This document shows, in pieces, positions 8,727 to 17,254 of a stretch of 64,000 nt of DNA. Numbering within the stretch: position 1 is the first letter of the stretch; each line of letters starts with the position of its first letter. Source of the DNA: an uncultured Mycoplasmatota bacterium (GTDB lineage Bacteria; Bacillota_I; Bacilli_A; RF39; UBA660); NCBI GenBank assembly GCA_900547775.1, contig URHW01000004.1, positions 5,331-69,330 of the forward strand. The letters run 5' to 3'. The notes below the pieces were generated by a model. It did no database searches. It was not told the origin of the DNA and saw nothing but the letters and a program-made list of their open reading frames with translations. A program made the translations under genes and the position numbers.

Positions 8727-9293
8727 CTATTTAATTTCCAATATATTATCATGCACAGCACTTGACTTCTCATCAAAATATCCTAGCATGCTAACACTAA
8801 AATCATCAGTTAACCTTTTAAAAGAAATATAAACATTCCCCTTATCAAAATTAACACTTACTCCAGTGACATAACCATCACTCACACTTAAATAACAATC
8901 ATTAGCTTTGCCTTTAATAAACAAACTCTTCAAAAACTCCGGACTAGCTTCACATCTATACCCATCACCACTTTCATCTATCTTAAACTTACTAACAATA
9001 TCACCTAAATTAACATAACTAACATTAGTATCATATCTATAATAACCACCATCTAAAGCATAATACATTCCCTTACTATCCATATAGACAGTTCCATCAT
9101 CATAAATAACCCTACCAACACTCCCATCATAATCAAAACTCCTAGAATAACTATCACCATCATACATAATACCTATCCTAGCACTATACTTATCATATAC
9201 CTTAACACTATCACCCTTATTATAAAAAACAACAAAGATAACCAAACATATAACAACAAGTATACCTATCAAATAAATATATTTCTTTTTCAT
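8727..9293 (-). CDS. Small membrane-anchored extracellular protein, unknown
   Basis: 188 aa from the chosen start MKKKYIYLIGILVV, which follows a GGTGGTGA ribosome site. A longer GTG-started frame (to 9371) runs into an atypically GC-rich segment and is not preferred. One membrane helix (residues 4-25), then a beta-rich domain with many Tyr/Asp/Gly and two cysteines (YRCEASP; DCYLSVS) that could pair. Not recognised. It is first in the unit with the pilin-lectin and ASST-like genes (9-bp gap), so a surface role is inferred. Confidence 0.65.
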   Translation of the reverse strand: MKKKYIYLIGILVVICLVIFVVFYNKGDSVKVYDKYSARIGIMYDGDSYSRSFDYDGSVGRVIYDDGTVYMDSKGMYYALDGGYYRYDTNVSYVNLGDIVSKFKIDESGDGYRCEASPEFLKSLFIKGKANDCYLSVSDGYVTGVSVNFDKGNVYISFKRLTDDFSVSMLGYFDEKSSAVHDNILEIK

Positions 9294-9433
9294 AATCACC
9301 ACCAATGTTGAAAACACGTACCAAAAACCTCTACTATTATTATTTATCTCTCTCGCCTGTCCGTTTGTCACTCGAAGGGTTTCTCAAAGGCTTTTGCGAC
9401 TGACGATTTCGACCTTATAATTCTTTGCCCTGT
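9294..9433 (-). other. GC-shifted intergenic segment downstream of paralogue 2
   Basis: About 140 bp between two minus-strand genes. The part 9355-9420 is close to 50% GC, far above its surroundings. On the minus strand it contains a near-direct repeat (CCTTTGAG, CCTTCGAG) and a small inverted repeat (TACATA/TATGTA) over the paralogue 2 stop codon at 9437-9453. It could be a structured RNA, a remnant of a gene or a recombination junction. Confidence 0.35.
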
Positions 9434-11008
9434 TTACATACTTATTATGTACGGGGAACTACTGGTTCCTTCTCCGGTTACGTTGGTAGAGGGCTTAAGA
9501 GAAATCGAAGGGCGGACACCGGTGGTGCCATACACGTCGCCACTGCCGAAGCCGCCAAGGCTGCCGACAACGGCCCAAACGCGAGCGCTGTCACCACTGA
9601 AGCTGTAAGGAGACAAGGACCACCAATAATCACTAGTAGCATTTTCTTGTAAATATGTTGTAGAATTAACTAGATTAAAAGCGTATCCAGCATATGCTAA
9701 CTCATCTGCTGTTATTAAACCTATTTTTGAATTTATTTTACTTAGTTCTCCATTACATTTTAAACTAGGGCCCGTACCTCCAGCACTTTCACTTGCGCTT
9801 ACTAATCTTTGCGTAGCACCATAATATGTTTTATTTTTGCCATATCCAAAACCATTTGGTGCCATTCTCCATGGATCAAATGTTGTATCTGTTACATTGG
9901 TTTTGTCATTGCACCATACAGTATCAGCTATTTTATCAGCATAATCTTTTAAATTATTTGTATACCAAGTTTCTAAATTAGTTAGTATTGTACTATTATT
10001 TGTATTTGCATGTGTAGCTTCATATGTACTAGAACCTGATGTTCCATACTTAAATCCTACATAAGCATTGTCATTCCAGTTTTCATTAAATTTACTTGTA
10101 TATGTTGTACTAGAGTATCTTGCAAATGCTGCACTAGCACTATTATTAGCTGAATCACAAGGATTAGCTACTTTTGTAGTATTATCATTATGTAAGATAA
10201 GTTTTACTGAACCATCTCCACTAATTCTTACTATTCTCCAGCACTTATTAGCAAACTGTACATAGTTATTTGTTACAGCTCCTCTAAAGTAGTATGATGT
10301 ACCATTATTATCTTCTGCAGATGCAAGTAATGCTTCATCAGCAGTAGATACTGCTGCTCCTGGTTTAGTTATTGGAGCCTTAACTTCATTATTAGCTAAT
10401 ATAGTCTCTGCAAAAGTAGGTTCATCCGCAGCAACTATACTAACAACTATCTTACCTTTCCAAGTTTTATTTAACCCTTGTTCATTAGTTGTTTCTGAAT
10501 CTAACCAAAGTCTTAAATCAAAAGATTTTGCTTCTTTATTTTTAAGTCCTGTGGTTTTAAGTACATATCCTTGCGTATTAGTATCTACTTCCCCTAAAGA
10601 AAGTGTACTCAAGATTACTGAACTGCCATCATTAGTCCCTTTAGTTGATAAATTAGATTTAACATAATTATCTTTTAAATAAGCAGTGTTAGTACTAGTT
10701 CTATATTCACTAACTAGTGCTATAGTCACTTTTACATAACTATCACAATTATTAGTTAATGTAAAAGTAAATGGTGATTGTTTAAGTCCATCTTCATCAC
10801 TAATTGGAAAAGCATCAGATAATACAATTTCACTTGTCTCTTCTGTTAAAGTGGTATTTAAACAAGTTCTTGTACCAATAACATTACTATTAGTTTGAGT
10901 TTTAGTAATTCTATAATAAGCATAAGTTACTCCGATAAGTACTAATACAGTTACAAGTAACCCATATAAAATTGTTCTTTTCTTCTTTTCATTCTCTATA
11001 ATATCCAT
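9434..11008 (-). CDS. Anchored surface protein with lectin-like module and hypervariable patch (paralogue 2)
   Basis: About 524 aa; start taken at ATG 11008 (MDIIENEKKK), behind AGGTGAGG. The frame could also open at GTG 11017. Membrane helix at about 12-33, TasA-like beta domain (TFTLTNNCDSYVKV), linker AILANNEVK-like (ETILANNEVKAPITKPG), then the C-terminal module from YYFRGAVTNNYVQFANKCWRIVRI. It lacks the YVTYGTGW insert of paralogues 1, 3 and 5. The segment coded by 9509-9607 is 66% GC, 31 of 33 codons end in C or T and none ends in A. This is a candidate DGR variable region. The C-terminus ends YIISM where the paralogues end PYVVN/PYIIN, so its last codons differ. Own promoter, and curved DNA upstream. 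Confidence 0.75.
   Translation of the reverse strand: MDIIENEKKKRTILYGLLVTVLVLIGVTYAYYRITKTQTNSNVIGTRTCLNTTLTEETSEIVLSDAFPISDEDGLKQSPFTFTLTNNCDSYVKVTIALVSEYRTSTNTAYLKDNYVKSNLSTKGTNDGSSVILSTLSLGEVDTNTQGYVLKTTGLKNKEAKSFDLRLWLDSETTNEQGLNKTWKGKIVVSIVAADEPTFAETILANNEVKAPITKPGAAVSTADEALLASAEDNNGTSYYFRGAVTNNYVQFANKCWRIVRISGDGSVKLILHNDNTTKVANPCDSANNSASAAFARYSSTTYTSKFNENWNDNAYVGFKYGTSGSSTYEATHANTNNSTILTNLETWYTNNLKDYADKIADTVWCNDKTNVTDTTFDPWRMAPNGFGYGKNKTYYGATQRLVSASESAGGTGPSLKCNGELSKINSKIGLITADELAYAGYAFNLVNSTTYLQENATSDYWWSLSPYSFSGDSARVWAVVGSLGGFGSGDVYGTTGVRPSISLKPSTNVTGEGTSSSPYIISM
9509..9607 (-). other. Candidate DGR variable region, paralogue 2
   Basis: 99 bp, 65 G+C. Coding strand after LSP: codons TAC, AGC, TTC, AGT, GGT, GAC, AGC, GCT, then GTT-TGG and a Gly/Ser-rich run up to CGC-CCT. 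Third positions are C or T in all but TGG and GTG. Followed by TCGATTTCTCTTAA and ACCAACGTAACCGGA, both shared exactly with paralogue 4, as an IMH-like conserved end would be. Confidence 0.6.
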
Positions 11009-11029
11009 TAGCCTCACCTACTATAAACA

Positions 11030-11058
11030 ATTATAAATGATAAGTATCTTTTAATCAA
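11030..11058 (-). promoter_or_regulatory. Promoter of paralogue 2
   Basis: -35 TTGATT (11053-11058), 17-bp spacer, -10 TATAAT (11030-11035), about 22 bp before the start codon. Confidence 0.7.
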
Positions 11059-11088
11059 GGCTCTTTAATTTAATTTAATGAAAATTAT

Positions 11089-11126
11089 AAAAAAAAGATA
11101 ACTTCATGATATCAATAGTTATCTTA
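11089..11126 (-). terminator. Terminator upstream of paralogue 2
   Basis: 9-bp arms AAGATAACT and AGTTATCTT with a T8 tail on the minus strand. It would end transcripts coming from the AlbA_2 gene or from an unseen small RNA in the 11127-11250 interval. Confidence 0.75.
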
Positions 11127-11157
11127 CTTAAATCTTGCTTAAATCCTACTTAAATTA
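11125..11157. repeat. Three tandem 11-bp repeats
   Basis: Units TTACTTAAATC, TTGCTTAAATC and CTACTTAAATT follow one another without gaps. An 11-bp period puts each copy on the same helix face, which suits a protein-binding array. Confidence 0.6.
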
Positions 11158-11257
11158 ATTTTTATAATACATCTAATTTCTTTATAATAATGAGTATTAA
11201 AACAATATTATAACTTTACCAAAAACCTACAAAATTATTTGACATTTACATTTAAAA

Positions 11258-11436
11258 GCAGCAAAAAACAGCAAAAAAGCAGCAAAAAAGCAGCAAAAAA
11301 ACAGCAAAAAAACAGCAAAAAGCAGCAAAAAAGAAGCAAAAAACAGCAAAAAACAGCAAAAAGTAGCAAAAAAACAGCAAAAAGCAGCAAAAAAACAGCA
11401 AAAAACAGCAAAAAAACAGCAAAAGTAGCAAAACTA
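11258..11436. repeat. Phased A-tract array (17 tracts), curved DNA
   Basis: Seventeen runs of 4-7 A separated by short GC-containing linkers such as CAGC or GCAGC. Run starts go from 11263 to 11430 with spacings of 9-11 bp and a mean of 10.4 bp, the helical repeat. This phasing gives strong intrinsic curvature. It fills the gap between the stop of the AlbA_2 gene and the control region of paralogue 2. Lysine/glutamine-rich frames across it are a by-product of the repeat and are not called. Confidence 0.85.
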
Positions 11437-13107
11437 CTACTTCAATTTCCAACAAGAATGACCTGATTTATTATCATGATAAATTTTTCCTTCTTTCTTC
11501 AATAAATCTAATAGATACCTAACTCGGCTTAGTTTAGTGCCTTCATCTAATGAATTAGGTAACTTATCTTTAAGTAAAGAAATAATTTCTTTTCTACTTG
11601 CTGAACCATATTCTTTTATATATTTAATTATTAGTTCCATATAAAACTCATTTTCTAATCCAGAATTATAAACATACTCTTCCTTCTTTTCTGTTAAGCT
11701 AGCAAGACTTGATGAAATATAAATGTTTGGATATCTTCCTTCAATTAAATGTTCTTTTTTTAGATAATCACTTTGCTCTTTACTTATCGTATATCTCTTT
11801 TGTAATCTATCAAGTAATATTATTGCACTAATATCTAAGTTAGTTCTTTCAAATAACAATCTACTATAATTTTCATCAATTATTTTTCCATATAATGTTA
11901 CAATAACTCGGTTAGAATTACTTAAATCATAATCAGGCATTGGAAAATATTTTTTCTTTTGAATATCATAAACTCGTTTAATTCCACTACCAACTGTATC
12001 TATCATATTCAAATTAACCATCGCACTTATTAAAAAAGGATTCCTATAATATGGAGAAGAATATCCATCTTTTAAAACGTTCTCAATTGTTTCCGGAATA
12101 AAACTGCCTTCATTTATGATCATCAATCTATCTGAATATTCAATTATATTAATGTTTCCATGAAGTCTGTAATCTTGATGAGCAATACAATTATTAATTA
12201 ACTCACGAAGAATATAATTATCATACTTATCTACTTCATAAGGAAATAAAGTTGCATCACTAATCATGTATCTATACTTTAAATTTCTAATCTTAGATTT
12301 TATTTTATCAATATTAATAATAAAAGGTATTCCAAAATGTTCATAATCAATCACATTAAAATCATCATAAAGTTTCCACGTCATTCGTGGAATATATCCT
12401 TCCATCAAATAATCATAATCACTATTTCCTAAAAGCAACATACAAGCCATAGTTATCTTATTATTAATTGTTAATCTTGCTTTATTTAAAAATTCAATAT
12501 CAGTCAAATTATCAACTTCATCTATTAATTTATCATCTTTATGTTTAACTTTAAATTGTTCTCTAGCAACTTTAATTGCACCTTTATCAAGATTATCTAT
12601 TGTAGTTTCTTCAAGAACTTGTCTTGACCAATCATAATTTATAGTAGTTTTAATTTGTTCAATCTTATTTAGTGATAAAGGAGATAATGATTCGCCTATT
12701 CTTCCATAAGGAAACCCTTTCCAATTAATTGGAGTTCCAGAGGCGGCTGGTACTTGAAACATTATCACTCTTTTACCATTAACAACAATTGTATAAATTT
12801 CAATAAAACTTATATTATCCGTAGTATTATCAGAAATTTGTTTTTTCACCTTATTAAAATCATTATCTATGCAATAATTAGTACTAGTTAACTCATGTGT
12901 TTTATCATCAACACCAAATATTATCCAAGAATAAAGTTTGTTTTTTAAATTAGCTTCATTAGCTAAAGCTGAGAAATATTTTCCTAAGGTATCAACATCA
13001 AAATTATTCTTAGCTCTTTTAAACTCAACACATTCATTTTCAGAAACTTTTAATAGATTACTTAATATTACAAGTAGCTCCTCAGTTGTCTTATACAAAC
13101 TTATCAC
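11437..13107 (-). CDS. AlbA_2 domain ATP-binding protein (Schlafen/RecG-like regulator family)
   Basis: About 556 aa. Residues 15-130 hold the AlbA_2 domain (ECVEFKRAKNNF; IIFGVDDKTHEL), and residues 290-400 hold a GHKL-type HATPase_c_4 region (RELINNCIAHQDYR; MIINEGSFIP; TVGSGIKRVYDI). The C-terminal part is winged-helix-like (LIIKYIKEYGSASRKEIISLL), suggesting DNA binding. Family members are often called transcriptional regulators or helicase-like and some work in phage defence. The frame opens with GTG at 13107, but TTG at 13098, about 6 nt after AGAGGTG, is a better spaced start. Stands alone between the pilin operon and the A-tract array. Confidence 0.82.
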   Translation of the reverse strand: MISLYKTTEELLVILSNLLKVSENECVEFKRAKNNFDVDTLGKYFSALANEANLKNKLYSWIIFGVDDKTHELTSTNYCIDNDFNKVKKQISDNTTDNISFIEIYTIVVNGKRVIMFQVPAASGTPINWKGFPYGRIGESLSPLSLNKIEQIKTTINYDWSRQVLEETTIDNLDKGAIKVAREQFKVKHKDDKLIDEVDNLTDIEFLNKARLTINNKITMACMLLLGNSDYDYLMEGYIPRMTWKLYDDFNVIDYEHFGIPFIINIDKIKSKIRNLKYRYMISDATLFPYEVDKYDNYILRELINNCIAHQDYRLHGNINIIEYSDRLMIINEGSFIPETIENVLKDGYSSPYYRNPFLISAMVNLNMIDTVGSGIKRVYDIQKKKYFPMPDYDLSNSNRVIVTLYGKIIDENYSRLLFERTNLDISAIILLDRLQKRYTISKEQSDYLKKEHLIEGRYPNIYISSSLASLTEKKEEYVYNSGLENEFYMELIIKYIKEYGSASRKEIISLLKDKLPNSLDEGTKLSRVRYLLDLLKKEGKIYHDNKSGHSCWKLK

Positions 13108-13195
13108 CTCTATTAGTTATTGTTGTAAGAACATCCCAGATTTCCTTTTTATTTTTTTAATAAAATAAAAAAAATTTTTGATTAATACCCATATT

Positions 13196-13226
13196 AAAAG
13201 AACTCAAAGTTTTTAACTCTGAGTTC
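13196..13226 (-). terminator. Terminator of the pilin-like operon
   Basis: GAACTCAGAGTT / AACTTTGAGTTC imperfect hairpin followed by TTTT on the minus strand, overlapping the end of the large pilin gene. Confidence 0.7.
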
Positions 13227-16200
13227 CATCATTTGTTTCTACTGTTATATCATAATCTGTATCATAATAGTAATTACTAAATAAAACATTTGAATTATTA
13301 ATAACTGTTCTTATACCTAAGTCTCCTCTACCATATATAGCGTTTCTTTCAATAGATTTAACACTATCAGTTAAAGTTATTGTCTTAAGTATAATATTAT
13401 TCATAAGTGCATAACTACTAATATTTTCTGCATCTATTACATATTCTAACTTCTCATAATAACTAGGAACACTTATTAAAGTCGTACCATCCTTATTAAA
13501 CAATACTCCATCTCTGCTACTATAATTATTATTATCAGCACTAACTATAAATTTATTTATATTTAGGTTTATTCTTGATTCTATACTAGTAACAGAGCTT
13601 GGCACACTTAAACTCATCTTCTTATCATCAGCACTTACTAATCCATTTAATGAGTCATATATAATTCTCGTTGTTCCTTCTCTAATTTGTACATCTCCTT
13701 CAAGTTTATCAGGAACTAAAATAAGTGTATCCCCATTATATAATATATTATTTTCTACTTCTAAAGTACTTGCTTTTATTTCTTTAAAGTTAACTCCCCT
13801 AAATGGTGCTATACCTACATAAGCATTTCCTATATCAGCACTCTTACCCTTAAAGTTATAAAACGCATAATCTCCAATAGTTTGAACACTTCTAGGAATA
13901 ACAATATCACCTAAACTACTATCTATAAAAGCATAATCTCTAATATATTCTAAGCCTTCATTAAATGTTATATTACTTAAACTAGTATTTGTACTAAAAG
14001 CATACTGCTCAATAGTTCTAACCGAACTTCCTATAGTAACACTAGTAAGACCTAAATTATTAGCAAATGCTCTCTTACCAATCTTTTCACTATTAACATT
14101 AAGCATCTTTAAACTAGTACTTTCAAAGGCCGATGTTCCAATAGATTTAACACTTGATGGAATATTAATATTAGTAATACCAGTTCCATAAAATGCATTA
14201 TTACCAATACTACTAACATTATTCCCAATAACAATATTATTAATTTGGCTCGCATAATTATCCCAAGGAGCGCTTATAAAATCTTGCATATCTCCGGTTC
14301 CATACACGCTTAATGTATAACCATTACTTCCATCTATCACTTTGTTACTATATAAAAATGCGATTACATCTTCTTTATTATTCTTACCGATCTTATAATA
14401 ATTCACATATTCATGCTCTGCACTTACTATCTCACTAGTAGTACGCTTTTGATTAACTAAGCCATATATATCTCTAACTGCACCATCACTTAAAGTTAAT
14501 GTAAATAGTCCATAATAATTATTTGCTTTTACCACTACTTCAAATCGGTATCCATTAGTAATATCTTTAACCTTAGTAACACTATCAACTAAAACACCAT
14601 TACTAGCACTAATCATACCCTTATCAAGAGATGCACTAGCAAGTCCTCCACCAATATCCGTACATTCCAAATACGCCTTACCAGTTCCATAAATATCACT
14701 TGGTACATCAGTAAACATACAACTAGGTGCTGGATTATCTGCAATAGCATAATAAGTAGTTCCTTTATTTCTACTATTAATTGTAACTGTACTTCCAATA
14801 TTTTTAATGTTTCCACCACTAGGACTTGTACTCCATCCCTTTTTAGTTATTCCATCTGGAACACTAAAGTCAGGTAATGTAACTGTGCATCCTGAACCTA
14901 ACCTACTTTCTGTACAAGTAAGTGTTGTCTCACCAAGAGTTCCATAAGTTCCCCCATTTAAATTAATTTGAAATACATTAGTAACATATATAGGTATTCT
15001 AAGTTCTCCACAATCTGCACCTTTAATAACTAAATATGTAGTTCCAGTTCTGTATGATCTTATCTTTATCTTATCAGTAAACACCTTATTAATATTATCA
15101 GGTTCATATGAGAAATTACTTTGTGATACCACATTAACACTTGCTGTCCAACTATTACTAACACTATAACTAAGTTTGCCAGTAGCAGCATAACTAATTG
15201 TAATCTCTGCACTTTCCCTATTAACACCTAAAGTAATTGAATTTAGATTACTTTTTAAAGAATAAACATTATAATCAAGTTCAGCAAGTCTATTACCATT
15301 ATTTTCTCTTAAGTAAATAACTGCTTTACCCGTATTAGTTCTTCCTAACTTATAAGGAAGACTACTATCATACTGCGTACTAGTAACATTATGTCTTACT
15401 AATGACATCTGTCCATATCTTCCACCATTATTGGCACAATTATTACTTAAACTAATCGCTGGCTGACTAGGATTATTACCTAAATCTACTAAATAATAAT
15501 CAGTCATACTATCAAACACTATATTATTCTTCGTACTATCACAAGTCTTACCACTACTATCTAATACTCCCAAATTAATCCCATGAATTGTAATGGTATT
15601 ATTACTAAGATCAGAACCAACCTCTTTACACACTTTAGTAACCGTATTATTATTCTCTCTAAAATATAAACTTGTCTTATAAATAACTGGTATAAATATA
15701 TCTAATGAGCCATCTCTTACACTCTTAACATTAACTTTAAAATCTTCTACATTATCATAAATATCTTCACCATTAGTGGTCTCTAAAATAACTGTATCAT
15801 TTTCTATATGACAATTTAAATAATCAGTATTTTCTTCATATCCACCATAAGTACTTTTCTTATAAACAGTGCAAGTAAAATCATTACTAGAGCTTCCGTT
15901 TATCTTAGACTTAAACTGTGTCTTATCATTATTTTGTCTTCTTCCCCCATTAAAATATAAATATTCTGGTATATCTGTATTATCTAATTTAATATTTGAA
16001 ACATTAACCTCAAAACTAGTTTCACCACAAATTGATCCTTTTATTCTAATGGTAACAGTTCCAATACTATTTCCTTTTATATAAAAGTAATTCTGATTAT
16101 TTAAAGTTATTGTACTTCCAAATGAACTATTATTTGCTGATATACTAGCAGCACTACTATCAACTGATACAGTAATTCTTCCTGTACCACCAGCCTTAAG

Positions 16201-17244
16201 TTCTACTCTCTTAGCAGCCTCACCTACAATAACATTCGTAATATGCGTTACTACATCTAAATCATAAACTTCTCTAGTTATAACCTTACTAATACCTGCA
16301 TGATCTTCAGTTATCGTAAAACTTTTCTCACCTGTACTAGTACCACTATTCATATATAGAACGTCTCCCTTTATAGTAGCATTCAAATCATCACTAATCC
16401 CACTAAGAGAAAACTCGCCATAATTCTTCCCCGTAATCCTAAAAAGTTCATTAGTAAGTGTTTTCATACACATCTTAGGTGTATATCCATCTATATCATA
16501 ATTAACAACATACACCCCTAAATTCATATGTCGATATAACTTCTTTTCTGCTCCTTCATCATCTCTGTATGTACCAGTTACTTGTACTTGATAATTTCCA
16601 TCACTTCCAGTACCATTATCATTTAAAGTAATAACTAAATCATCACCAACAACTTTACAACTAAATGGACCTGTCGCTTCACATGTAATACTTTTAAAAG
16701 TTCCTTTAGTATAAATCTTAGTTTTAAATTCCTCATGAAGTCCCCAATAAAAATCTTTCTTTGTAGTTCCTAAATTAAGTGAATAATTACCATCAACTGC
16801 TGGACATGAATAATTCTTATTTTTTATATCATAAAAAGTAGCACTTATCGTTACTGTAGATGGATCATAACATAAAAGAACATTACCACTGAGTCTTCCA
16901 CCAGTAACTGGATTGCCAACATAACTAGCATCATCTTTAGTAGTATCATACTCTAAATAACCTAGACCTACTAAATCATCAACACTTATTATGCACTCAT
17001 CATACGCATCATCATTAATAACTCCAGATTCTAACCCATTAGTACACTTCTGATAAGTATTAATATTATCTTCACCATACTTAGAAGCACTAGTTTCAAT
17101 AGTACTAATCTTAGAATTTAAAATACTCTCTTTTGTATTTTTTGAAATATTAGTAACCGCTGGTATCAAAATAACCATAATAATTGCAAGTATTGTAATA
17201 ACTGCAAGAAGTTCCACCATTGTAAAACCCTTATGGTTCTTCAT
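13213..17244 (-). CDS. Giant type IV pilin-like surface protein with BspA leucine-rich repeats
   Basis: 1343 aa. The start KNHKGFTMVELLAVITILAIIMVILIPAV is a perfect class III prepilin leader with Glu5 and a hydrophobic helix. The middle is a series of Ig-like beta domains. A B-repeat of the Flg_new/InlB type sits near residues 780-870 (LNGGTYG...KKGWSTSP...TYYAIA). From about 1000 to 1320 there are BspA-type LRR_5 repeats (IGNNAFYGTGITNINIP, VKSIGTSAFEST, VRTIEQYAF). BspA repeats often bind host or bacterial surfaces. Such length is very unusual for a pilin (usually 120-200 aa); a tip adhesin is the most reasonable idea. Last gene of a four-gene operon; 10 bp after the pilin-like gene upstream. 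Confidence 0.85.
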   Translation of the reverse strand: MKNHKGFTMVELLAVITILAIIMVILIPAVTNISKNTKESILNSKISTIETSASKYGEDNINTYQKCTNGLESGVINDDAYDECIISVDDLVGLGYLEYDTTKDDASYVGNPVTGGRLSGNVLLCYDPSTVTISATFYDIKNKNYSCPAVDGNYSLNLGTTKKDFYWGLHEEFKTKIYTKGTFKSITCEATGPFSCKVVGDDLVITLNDNGTGSDGNYQVQVTGTYRDDEGAEKKLYRHMNLGVYVVNYDIDGYTPKMCMKTLTNELFRITGKNYGEFSLSGISDDLNATIKGDVLYMNSGTSTGEKSFTITEDHAGISKVITREVYDLDVVTHITNVIVGEAAKRVELKAGGTGRITVSVDSSAASISANNSSFGSTITLNNQNYFYIKGNSIGTVTIRIKGSICGETSFEVNVSNIKLDNTDIPEYLYFNGGRRQNNDKTQFKSKINGSSSNDFTCTVYKKSTYGGYEENTDYLNCHIENDTVILETTNGEDIYDNVEDFKVNVKSVRDGSLDIFIPVIYKTSLYFRENNNTVTKVCKEVGSDLSNNTITIHGINLGVLDSSGKTCDSTKNNIVFDSMTDYYLVDLGNNPSQPAISLSNNCANNGGRYGQMSLVRHNVTSTQYDSSLPYKLGRTNTGKAVIYLRENNGNRLAELDYNVYSLKSNLNSITLGVNRESAEITISYAATGKLSYSVSNSWTASVNVVSQSNFSYEPDNINKVFTDKIKIRSYRTGTTYLVIKGADCGELRIPIYVTNVFQINLNGGTYGTLGETTLTCTESRLGSGCTVTLPDFSVPDGITKKGWSTSPSGGNIKNIGSTVTINSRNKGTTYYAIADNPAPSCMFTDVPSDIYGTGKAYLECTDIGGGLASASLDKGMISASNGVLVDSVTKVKDITNGYRFEVVVKANNYYGLFTLTLSDGAVRDIYGLVNQKRTTSEIVSAEHEYVNYYKIGKNNKEDVIAFLYSNKVIDGSNGYTLSVYGTGDMQDFISAPWDNYASQINNIVIGNNVSSIGNNAFYGTGITNINIPSSVKSIGTSAFESTSLKMLNVNSEKIGKRAFANNLGLTSVTIGSSVRTIEQYAFSTNTSLSNITFNEGLEYIRDYAFIDSSLGDIVIPRSVQTIGDYAFYNFKGKSADIGNAYVGIAPFRGVNFKEIKASTLEVENNILYNGDTLILVPDKLEGDVQIREGTTRIIYDSLNGLVSADDKKMSLSVPSSVTSIESRINLNINKFIVSADNNNYSSRDGVLFNKDGTTLISVPSYYEKLEYVIDAENISSYALMNNIILKTITLTDSVKSIERNAIYGRGDLGIRTVINNSNVLFSNYYYDTDYDITVETNDGTQS

Positions 17245-17254
17245 AAAATCACCT

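Noticed and set aside
9425..9652. Plus-strand open frame over the GC-rich patch
   Set aside because: It is the antisense of the paralogue 2 C-terminus; no start signals.
9434..11017. GC-rich patch as a horizontally transferred block
   Set aside because: Only 90-99 bp inside the same module in three genes is GC-rich, with AT-rich flanks on both sides; transfer would move a longer block.
11258..11436. CRISPR array
   Set aside because: Units are only about 10 bp with no spacers; no cas genes nearby.
11239..11466. Lys/Gln/Ser-rich open frame on the plus strand, and Phe/Cys/Leu-rich frame on the minus strand
   Set aside because: Both are translations of the A-tract repeat; no ribosome site, and the composition is set by the repeat unit.
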